Below are positions 55,136 to 64,000 of a DNA stretch of 64,000 bases, piece after piece. The stretch is from Siphonodentalium dalli (taxonomy: Eukaryota > Mollusca > Scaphopoda > Gadilida > Siphonodentaliidae). The notes beneath the pieces are model-generated. The model was not told where the DNA came from. It did no database searches and was given only the letters and a program-made list of their open reading frames with translations. Each line of letters opens with the position of its first letter. Within the stretch, counting starts at the first letter, position 1. The stretch lies in contig CP136061.1 of the NCBI GenBank assembly GCA_032622095.1, positions 49,857,797 to 49,921,796 of the forward strand, written 5' to 3'. A program made the position numbers and the translations under genes.

Positions 55136-56912
55136 ATAGAGACCTTTCGCAAAACTCACGTTTACGATTACGGATACGGATAGGGTACTACGTCACCAAC
55201 AGTTGTGTACTTTCTAATCGTTCTCGTATTTTACTATCCGTAATGACGGTTACGATTTCATGGTTTCTAATATGCTCAAATAACACCTGAAATTTATTTT
55301 CTACAATATATCACTTTACTCTGTTCGAGACTGTATATGTATATCATGTATATCATGTAAACCACCAAGTTGTATTGAGCAACGACCTCGATATGCTGTT
55401 TAGATTGTCAATCACTCTACTCGTCGTCGTGAATCACGAGCTTCCCGCGAAATAAGATCGCTATTCACAACGGATAGCCATCGCTGGCTGCGACAGAAAA
55501 CTTTACAGTAAGAGGAGTGCACTATGAAACCAGTCGCCAAAAATACAGTATATAGTGTGCGATGCATGAGGAGTTTTGAGTGATTATTATGTGCAAGATA
55601 GTACACATTATATAGTGAAATTCAACAATTATTTAATTCAAAACCCCATGGTGGTTTCCTAACGTGTGCAGTTATAGAATGCCTCAGGAGAGCCTAAAGA
55701 ATGGCATAACCCTATTAATTAATAGTGAAAGATTTTGTGTTCTCTTCCCCTTTCCCGAATTGAATAGTTCATTCAGTTTAATAATATTCGGTTTTCGGTA
55801 GAAGTTGGGTTTTATATATCTCTCTCGTAGAGTCTGCATGTAATGCAGGGCATTTTAAAATTACATGGAATTCATAACCGAGTACTAAGTTACATAAAGT
55901 ACTCTTTCTATCTAAGTAATCTGAACCTACCCTAGATCCCGATTCAACTGGTAAGTAGTGATTTCTGTTCCTGAACCGTAACTTAAAAAATATTTGGCAC
56001 CCCCACCGACATCACCATATAGATCAGCAGTCTCTGTCGGGTTTGTTCTTTGCATTTATTTTTAATTTAAAAAAACACGCACAAATGCGACATTTAAAGG
56101 TAATCAATCCGATTAGATGTCCCCATATCATCAGATTCCAACAACAATTTTTTTTTAAATTCCGCTTCTGTTATCAGAATCGAGTAATTGCTCAAAATTA
56201 ATGCTAACTACAGTCAACTATATCATAAAATTGCCAAAAACCTCTTATTTATCAACATTTTGTTCAACGAAATTTTGCCGGTTTGTCAATTATCTGACAA
56301 AAAAGCAACTTGATGCACATCGCTTCTACCGTGTCGACTTTGTTTCGATTTTGTAGTAACAAACGGAAGTGATGCACATCAGCGAGCTCACCAACCTTAT
56401 GTCGGATTTCCTAAACCCAAAGAGGTGAAGCCGAAATCGCATTGAAATCAAATCGCGGACTTGAAGGGGCTTGAACGATGTCGTCGTGGTTGATGTGAGG
56501 TCCAAATTCAGGAACCCCTCTTCACCATCAGCATAACGTCTATCTGGTCAGCCATGCTAACAACGAACTGAATTTCCACCACATATGACTGGCATTTATA
56601 CCTGTATTGCCACAATATATCACGAGAATCCCGGGTCGTACGTTGTGACTGGTCGAATTATTGACAAAATTAGCATGTCATGATTATCGCATTTTTGCAT
56701 ATGAGACGATAAGTGAAGTATTAAGGGACTGTATACCAAACACACACTTTGGGTTGTAAAGGTGGTACGAAATAATGATCGTACGTGTTCGTCAAAACTC
56801 TTACGCGTAATCGTTTTGCGAAAGGACTTTTTGGCCATACGGATAGACTTACGACTACGAATAGCTATCCGTATTCGTAATCGTAAACGTGAGGATGCGA
56901 AAGGTCTCTATT
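55136..56912. mobile_element. Inverted-repeat DNA element (~1.8 kb)
   Basis: AATAGAGACCTTTCGCA at 55136 is mirrored by TGCGAAAGGTCTCTATT ending at 56912. The arms continue with CTCACGTTTACGATTACG and ATACGGATAG. Inside the right end, GTAATCGT- and CGGATAG-like words repeat. I found no transposase motif inside. An element of this length with ~43-bp ends is most likely a non-autonomous DNA transposon; target duplications were not clear. Confidence 0.55.
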
Positions 56913-57669
56913 GGTGTATGACTGCCTTTGTACAGGGAGCATATTGATCCACGTGTTGAGCTTTTTGGCCCGTATATAATCAAGTCTGAATATGTTGCTA
57001 TACAAGTTCGCAATACATAAGGAAAGTGAGTCATCTCCAAATATAATATGCTTATATAATTGAGTGTGTCGCAGCCTGCAGCTTTTTTGGAGAGTTAACT
57101 AAATACATTTCATAATGCAGAAACCGCGACAGGATAGATAACTCTATCATCATCGATTTTGGATGCAGTTCCCTGTAAATAGGAGGCCCACGAATCAGCA
57201 ATCTATGTGGAATTCGTTAGAGTTTTGTCGTTCTAAGTGAAAGTTGAAGTGAATAGTGTATTGTTTGCTCGCCTCTTCGCTTTGATGAGTTTAAAGAAAG
57301 ATTTTTGATATATTTCAGCACAGTAACTGTTATCGATCTTATGGTATGACGCTTCAAAGGACTTATCGGCATACTTTCCATACCACACATAATTTATATA
57401 AATTCGAGCTTAGTATTTCTATTATTGAAATACACATTTGTTTGTCAGTCTAATGGGCGACTGGCTGATAACCAAAGCCATTTGCAATATGTGACTGTGT
57501 TGCGTTATTGTTCAAAAATTATTTTATAAAAGGTTTGTGTGACAATTTTGGAAATAGTCGTTCGGCGGCATAGAAGGTGTCCTGGCTATTAGCACCCGTT
57601 AGTTATGTCTTGTACTGACAAATTTGTCACAATATCACGCTGGTAGCTATCAATGAGTTCTGTGTGATA
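56913..57669. other. Spacer, nothing recognised
   Basis: AT-rich DNA between the inverted-repeat element and the LINE-D relic. No open frame with recognisable motifs. Confidence 0.5.
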
Positions 57670-57679
57670 ATTAATTCCC

Positions 57680-59400
57680 CCGCAGTTATATCTAATCGAC
57701 TTCTAACTGTTTTGATCATATGTTGTATCCAGGTTGTAGTCTATAATAATGGACGCAAAAACAGGGCGATTATTGGATACATATATGGCCACATCACCAA
57801 ATACACAAGCTGCTCGGGGATAGCATATATCGATATAATGTACGAGTATATAATCTAAGGTTGATAGGGCGGAATTTCCAGTTGATGATACGAATGTTGG
57901 CAGAGAGTTGGGGCGATAACAGTGATCAGATGCCGGGAACATGCGACATTTTCCCAATCAATTTTACAGTCACTTAGCTCGATTGTCATATTTATATAAT
58001 AAGGCGTTAAAGTCGCCCATAAGCACCACTTACCAAGTGAGCAATATTTGTGGTATAAATATCAAGCTTCTCTATATAATCATTGTACAAAGATGGATTG
58101 TAATTTGCGGAGGGTAGATATGCCTGCAGTACATACAAGTATCTGGATTGTCATAATTCAACCTGGATGGCAACTATACGATCATCTTCTATCTCCAGCG
58201 GTGTCACACGATCGCGTAAAGTGTGATTGTACATTATACATACACCACACTTATTGTGCCCCCTTTTGATTGGCAGCCGCTGACAAAGCATTGAAAGACA
58301 AAACTAACAAATTTGACAAACATATATGAAGAACTCAGTATTATGTTATCAAGAGCCAGAAAAATAGAATGTGCAGTGTGAACAGATGACGCTAACAACC
58401 GTCCGTCATAATCCTGGCCACGGGGACGCCGATCATTTGATTCTGGTCTATAATAAACTGATGTTGGCACCGGTTACTGTTGTAATAACCATCACCGTTG
58501 GTTTGTCTGTTGTCACTGTTGTCTTTGTCCACGTACGTACTCCAGTCTATCGGTTTTCCAAATTCATTTAATATTCATAATGGAGTCCAATCTATGCATA
58601 TCACCGTATTACCAGGTCGCCGCACCAGAAGTTGTCATCCTTTATTATCTGTGCCGAGTCCTAATCAGCATTCACCTTGCACGTGGCATTGTTCCTATGT
58701 GTGTTGTACATGACTTTAGCGTACTTTGTTGGCTATCAGATGATCGACACCACTTACCTCGTGTCATAACTCCGATTGTCCACAGAAAGTCCCTGATAAT
58801 GCCATTTCGATGTTGATAATTTTGGTGATTGCCTCTATCTCAATCGGCAAAATCATTGTCCTCTTACTCGTTGTATGGTTTCTGTCGCGATATCGATTTC
58901 GGTCGCTGTCTTTTTGATTTGGTAATTTTTCAGAGGCTTCGAAACCAGAAGCTTCAACTTTTTGAGAAGAGCGGACCTATTGGGCTGTTCCAGCGAATTT
59001 TAGAATTTCGATCAGATTTAGATCCTTGGCAAAGTTTAGGCGACACATGTTCAGGACAATTTAACTGAGATAACTGAGCGCCTATATTCTCGATCTTGCT
59101 ATTAATTGTGTCCGTGAAATTAGTGAAGGCATTCTGAACAACTTCGAAATATTTGGCACCAGTGTCAGATCTCACCCTGTCTAGACGTTCGGAATCTTTA
59201 ATTTTATTATTTATGCCATCGAATGCGAATTTGAGAGCATTTATACTGTAGCTCTTTATTTCTATGCCTCGTTGAAAAGCTCCAACATCACATGCGATTT
59301 TATGAATTTCAGTTCCTAATTTGTGCATATCCTCTTTTATGATAGCTGTTCCACTCATCCTGTTGTCATGCAAGCGCCCCATACCGGCATCAACACGGCC
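57680..59400 (-). pseudogene. LINE-D: decayed LINE-A-family fragment (ORF1 part and EEP domain)
   Basis: On the minus strand, 59382-58954 is an ORF1-like helical frame (SINALKFAFDGINNKIKD, FTNFTDTINSKIENIG). Below it, shifted frames spell an EEP domain parallel to LINE-A: RVTPLEIEDDRIVAIQVE (about 58210), LQAYLPSANYNPSLYNDY, LMGDFNA (about 58005-58030) and STLDYILVHYIDICY, with SNNRPVFASI near 57740. LINE-A has PLAIDDDRIIGIQL, LQIYLPSTNYSVEFYDEY, VMGDFNG and SNHRPVTLSI. The reverse transcriptase part is missing on the left, so a later deletion removed the 3' half. Confidence 0.7.
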
Positions 59401-59652
59401 AGTCGACCGATAGAGTTGTCCTCAACCTTGTGATAATTTTATGGTTTAAACAGCATAATTGTTGTCAATGAACGATACATTTTTTTCAATATCTGCCATA
59501 CGACCATCCAATCATATGAATATATTTTAGCATCTTGTTGTAATCTGAAATGAGGCTCTCGCATTTGGTCTGTTGATAACAATTATTTTATGTGGCATGA
59601 ACCCACGTCTAAGGCATTGCGTCCTTTTAACTGCCAAGTACCCCTAATCATA
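59401..59652. other. Spacer upstream of lectin gene 2
   Basis: Short AT-rich stretch between the LINE-D relic and the conserved 5' region of the second lectin copy. Nothing recognised. Confidence 0.5.
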
Positions 59653-59801
59653 ATAATACATTGCCGCCGCGCCCCCGCACATTGTTCGCCAATCGATGAT
59701 AAGTTACCATCAACTGATTGATCCGAGGCAAGTCATCTTAGAATTCAATGTGCTCTTCATAAGCGACATCAGCACACTTTGATCCAACATTAGTTTCCAA
59801 G
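59653..59801 (+). promoter_or_regulatory. Conserved 5' flank/5'UTR of lectin gene 2
   Basis: It matches the flank of lectin gene 1: CCGCCGCGCCCCCGCA / CGCGCCGCCTCCCATTG, CCAATCGAT / CTAATCGAT, TGATTGATCCGAGGCAAGTC / CGATTGATCCGAGGTAGGTC, TTTGATCCAACATTAG / TTGGATCCAACATAGG and TTCCAAG before ATG. The duplication unit therefore included the promoter region. No TATA box is evident. Confidence 0.55.
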
Positions 59802-60083
59802 ATGTTAACAACCCAGCTGCTTCTTCTCTTTATGTCACCAGTTTACTTTGCCGAGGATATTTGTGTGTTGCCATCGTTTGAAGTGGAAACTAGCGGAAAT
59901 ATGATCTCGTTTCACAGTATCGGAGCAAGTAATCTTATGCGTTGTCAAAAATTGTGCGCTTATTCATTCAAGTGTCACAATGTCACATACGACGTGTCTG
60001 CGAAAGCGTGCTTTCTTTTGGAGCCTGGCATCGGACCTACCATCAACGGTACATCATTCGTACATGCTGTGAGGAGACTACTG
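59802..60083 (+). CDS. Lectin gene 2, exon 1: signal peptide and PAN/apple-like module (partial gene)
   Basis: ATG at 59802 gives 94 codons, the same length as exon 1 of gene 1, ending at the same kind of donor (CTACTG|GTGAGTGAC), phase 0. The signal peptide MLTTQLLLLFMSPVYFAED is followed by VLPSFEVETSGNMISFH, RCQKLCAYSFKCHNVTYD and AKACFLLEPGIGPTING. All PAN cysteines and the NVT sequon are kept, while the signal peptide has diverged more. No later exon (EGF, linker, CTLD) is seen before 64000, as expected if intron 1 is again long. It is a tandem paralogue that continues past the right edge. Confidence 0.8.
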
Positions 60084-61596
60084 GTGAGTGACACCGCCTA
60101 AAACTATATTTCGATATGGGGAAGCAATACTATTGTGTGATATATCAACATGTCTGCGATCACAGGTGTTAACAAGCTTGTTATTATATTGTGGTTTTAA
60201 CGTTGGACAGGCCACGGACCACGCTATTCCAATCGACCATAAACAGTGAAATTGTGCCTACGTTTTGGCAATGTTGAACAAACGTGTTGTTAGTCCTTAT
60301 GCAGTATATAATTTCCGGATGAAAGTATTTCAGCTGTTTGTCGACCTATGTTGATACCAGAGACGTGTCAGTTAGTAAGACAAAAAGCACAATTTAATGC
60401 CCGAAACCGACATGAAAATTTTCAAAAATAGAGAATAACATATGAATGGCTGTCTTTCAACATGATGGTAATTATGAATTTTCTTGAATCAAGATAAAAA
60501 ATAAGTTTTTTCTCATCATCTTCAAATATGATAACGTGAATATGTGGACTGCATTTTTTAAACATTTCTAGTTTACATAAAATTTTGCTACATGGAAACA
60601 GTAAAAAATAAAACACTCTTTATGTCATAAATTTTGGCATAATGTGTGTCTGACCTTTAAGTTTTTAACTAGATGAAGGGCTGAATAACTGCTATCGCCG
60701 CAAGTCACTGGGTGGATTACACTGTAGTTAGGCAATGTACTTTCTATAGCAAAACAATATGGTGATATTTTTGTCAATGGAATATTGAAAAACTATATGG
60801 CTTTTGTAGGAAATTAAATACCCCCTTCACCGCCTATCACGGACATAAAATGGAGAGTATGTGGGAGAGAAAAATAGAAAAAAACCTCTTATAAAATTTG
60901 ATTATACTCTCTTTTTTATCTGGAAAAGGTAATGCAAAATCTAGCACAATCAAAATGGCAAGAACGTACTGCCACGTCAATTAGTGAAACATACTACAAA
61001 ATCTGTACGCAAGAATAAACCAAATAACTGACGACACAAAACTCCACAATTTCAAGTACAAAATATTCCAAGAAAACATTCAGACAAATTAAAAGTTATT
61101 TAACTGTAAAATGTCAGAAACTGAGCTATGTGCATTCTGAAACAACGCGAAGGAAACTATACTTCACCTTATTTTTTAATGCTCCTTGTCAAACTCAATA
61201 CTGCTATAACTCAATGATAACTTGAACATAAACTGTGCTTTAATACTAGCGATTATTCCGCAGTATATACTATTAGGTTTAAACACAGCTAATCCAACAT
61301 ATGTTTGACATATGTCGCCTTCTGTACATAAATCACATCTATTCTTTTAAAATAATGCATAAAAATTATACTATTTCAAGGGCTAATTGGTACATCATAC
61401 TTTATACAAACATGGACATGATGGCAGAAAAGTACTGCTACACACAACACGAATGTCACTAACGATACGCTGGGTTGAAGTTTACTGGATGACTATTGGT
61501 GACCCTCACACGTGCTCCTAAGTACATAAATGCGGATGTCAGTCGATCTAGCGTTTTAATATTTTAGATCACAGGGCCACTAATCGTATATTATAA
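60084..61596. other. Intron 1 of lectin gene 2, first part
   Basis: Very AT-rich intron sequence. No mobile-element end or coding frame with motifs was recognised. Confidence 0.5.
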
Positions 61597-61738
61597 GTTA
61601 CGGACGCTTGGTGGTCGGATATAGTGTCATGTGAGGCGAATTGAGATCAATAATATAGGCGAGGCCGTAGGCCAAACCTAATATTGATCTCGCCGAGCCT
61701 CACATGACACCATATCCGACCACTAAGCGTCCCGTAAC
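61597..61738. mobile_element. Palindromic hairpin MITE
   Basis: GTTACGGACGCTTGGTGGTC at the left is complementary to the right end (GACCACTAAGCGTCCCGTAAC, one base longer; ends 61738). Pairing continues inward through GGATATAGTGTCATGTGAGG and GAGATCAATA, with a loop of ~20 bp rich in AGGCC. The 142 bp can fold into one hairpin; no coding. Confidence 0.7.
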
Positions 61739-61799
61739 GTATTTATTATGTGCAGCATATCCCTTTAATTGATCGTCGCTGTAATGTATTGTAATTTGG

Positions 61800-63055
61800 T
61801 CAGGGGGGGGTCGGAAAAAAATTCCAGGCACGTATGATGGGGTGATCTCGTGTCCGAAAAGCAGTTTTTTCCATGTGCCAAATATTTTTTCCATTTCTGC
61901 TACTGAGTCTTATTTTGATGTGTTTTGAACAGAAACAGGTCATATATAGTTAGTAGCAATGCTATACTATATATAGAGGTTATCAGAAGTTGGATCAGTT
62001 GCACAATGGCCAACAATAACCCAAATTCAACTTGATAGAACAAGAAACTGCGCCATTGGAAAAATAAAATTTAATCAGGATTCCATCTACTGATACAACA
62101 AAATAAAAATAACTATGCAGAACTCAGCTGAAAATAAGCAATAAAATGAAAGCACACTTGACCATATGTGACATGGAAATAAAGATATAATAAATAATGG
62201 AATAAAATAGACTTTTGAAAAAATGTACAACATAAAATCTTAACATATAAATTGAAGGCCAGCCGGGCCAGCTTGAACAATTTCAAATTGTTTTCCAAGT
62301 CAATGTGGATCAGCTTGTAATGATAATCGCAGTAATAAATTTTTTATCGTCACTGATATCGTGAGCAAAAAAGAAGTGAGATTGGGCTATCCATCCATAT
62401 GTTATTCCCAATTATTACGAAGCCTATTACTTCAGGCAGTGGCTACCAGCTTGCCATTACACGCTATAACATGTTTCCTCAGTTCTGGTTTCTGAGACGC
62501 CCCAAGAAGAGTCATGCGGGTATATCATGGTTATGTTTGGTATTAGCATTATTCTTCAAACTGGGATGAACAGTTGTATTTCCACATGTTTTGATAAACA
62601 ATTTGGTTCAAGCAATATATCACATAGCAAAATTAATATCAAAATATCAAATAATCTGAAATGTGTTGTACCATGTAGTCTGTAGAATACTCAAATGTGA
62701 TTATGTGACTAGATCATGTGACTATATGTTATGAAAATGAACTCTGCCTATCCCTAGAAATGTGATTATGTTGACACATTTCTTGATTAATGACACTTAT
62801 ATGATAAATTCAAATAGTATCGTTATCTTCATTATGCACTGTTTTATTAAAATCTCGCGCAATGAACTATTTAGGGGGTGTGTGTCCAAAAATGACCGGA
62901 AAAAAATCCTGAAACGGAAAAAAAAAGGGTGGGTGTCCAAAATTGGCTGGAAAAAAGGCCGGAACGGAAGAAATTGGGTGGATGGGTGGTCCGAGGCCGG
63001 AAAAAATAAAAATGATCATACGTGCCTGGACATTTTTTCCGACCCCCCCCCCTGA
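61800..63055. mobile_element. Non-autonomous element with TCAGGGG...CCCCTGA inverted ends
   Basis: The left end TCAGGGGGGGGTCGGAAAAA with CCAGGCACGTATGAT matches, in reverse complement, the right end ATCATACGTGCCTGG and TTTTTTCCGACCCCCCC...CCTGA (63018-63055). The interior (~1.17 kb) has GTGTCCAAAAAT/GTGTCCAAAATT repeats near 62880-62945 and no recognised protein. The target duplication is unclear. Confidence 0.6.
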
Positions 63056-64000
63056 TTTAGTAAGTTAAATATGTCATATATGGCCATTAACTTATGTAAC
63101 GTCACAGTGACGCACCATGGACGTTGAACATCAACGCATCGAGTCAGTGGCTAATCACCAGAAGTAGGACAACTTGTTGAGTTTCATAGTTAATTTATGA
63201 GTCTTTAGAATTCCTCAAATATATCGCATGCCGGTTTTGGTATATGGTACTATGTCTTTAACTTCGCAGAAAATGATTTCTGACAGATATCCCCTTTCTT
63301 GGCGCCAAAATACACCAAAGTATTCCCGAGGCGACAGAATTTCTGAAAACAAGATGGTGGTGGATAAGCACCTAATATTGATTTCATATGGGATCACTGA
63401 CCTAATATGGGTTCATATACCGTAACGCTTTATCGACGCTGATTGGATAATCGCAAGAGCTGAGATAATAAATATGTATATTCCCCATTTATACTAGGCA
63501 TAAATGCACATAACACTAGATTAAATTTAAGATTTCCTAATGGGAAACTTGCAGGAAAATTCCATAATGAACACATATAGGAGATTTATAATGATGGAAA
63601 TATTAAATTTAATGCATATCGATAAATTTCAATGTCAATACATTTTCAGAAATTTGCTTGACTGAAAATACTGTTATTGTTTTGAAATTCGGTGGCTCAT
63701 TCCAAAATAAACGAACAGCCTTGGGTTATGACGTCAAAATTTACCACAGGTAGATTCTTGACCAGTTTTCTGGTCATAACTTTTTTTGAACGATGTATTT
63801 ATTTATTGACACTTATTTTGAAATAAAAGTTATACAGGAGATTTATAACTTTATGATTTGATTAATATATATTTTATAAGAAGCATCCATGTTGATAATT
63901 ATTTGTATATTAGCTAAATACGGACGGGTATAAATAATATGTTATTATCTATATGATGTGTGAGTTCATTGTTAATAGTTTTGAAGTTTCCATTTACTTA
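63056..64000. other. Intron 1 of lectin gene 2, right edge of window
   Basis: AT-rich sequence with no recognised feature. The + frame at 63228-63425 has no motif. Confidence 0.45.

Noticed and set aside
1-64000. CRISPR array, operon or prokaryotic defence system
   Set aside because: No spacer-repeat pattern, Shine-Dalgarno-led gene clusters or bacterial gene density. Introns and LINEs show animal nuclear DNA.

Overview
This is nuclear DNA from an animal, not a microbe. The evidence is GT/AG introns, one split gene covering about 35 kb, very low coding density, AT-rich spacers and many transposable elements (LINEs, Helitrons, MITEs, foldback elements). The mix of CR1/L2-like LINEs whose ORF1 carries zinc knuckles plus an esterase-like domain, minisatellite-bearing Helitrons and a Helentron-like element suggests a marine invertebrate, perhaps a mollusc or other lophotrochozoan. 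That placement is an inference.

The main host gene lies on the + strand from 3218 to 38174. I assembled it by hand from exons that agree in splice phase: a signal peptide plus PAN/apple-like exon (3218-3499), an EGF-like exon (14394-14499), a threonine-rich linker exon (15149-15301), a possible 12-nt microexon (15550-15561) and two exons that together form one C-type lectin domain (30514-30726 and 37960-38174, stop TGA). The spliced length is 981 nt, 327 codons including the stop. The product would be a secreted lectin-like protein. A second copy starts at 59802: its first exon is also 282 nt, it shares upstream sequence with the first copy, and it runs off the right end. A damaged copy of one intron of the gene lies at 39825-39990, so the locus has been duplicated more than once.

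The introns are filled with mobile DNA. There are three TTAA-flanked 0.5-kb MITEs (2.1, 4.4 and 17.0 kb), a PIF/Harbinger-like relic (5.7-6.4 kb), several small hairpin MITEs, a satellite-like repeat family (11.4-13.0, 20.7-21.5, 24.5-25.3 kb), two end-to-end Helitrons (26.2-27.3 kb), a tRNA-derived SINE-like unit (27.8 kb) and two foldback elements (21.9-24.4 and 32.8-36.4 kb). The second foldback holds a Helentron-like insert in one arm, and the other arm preserves the empty site.

Between the two lectin genes (39.8-59.5 kb) is a retrotransposon cluster. LINE-A is on the minus strand with an almost intact 1134-codon ORF2. LINE-B, also minus, is inserted inside ORF1 of LINE-A. LINE-C is on the plus strand and decayed. 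An inverted-repeat element lies at 55.1-56.9 kb. LINE-D, on the minus strand at 57.7-59.4 kb, is a relic related to LINE-A. To the right of the second lectin exon are a palindromic MITE (61.6 kb) and a 1.25-kb element with G-rich inverted ends (61.8-63.1 kb). I see no rRNA gene, CRISPR array, operon or bacterial feature.
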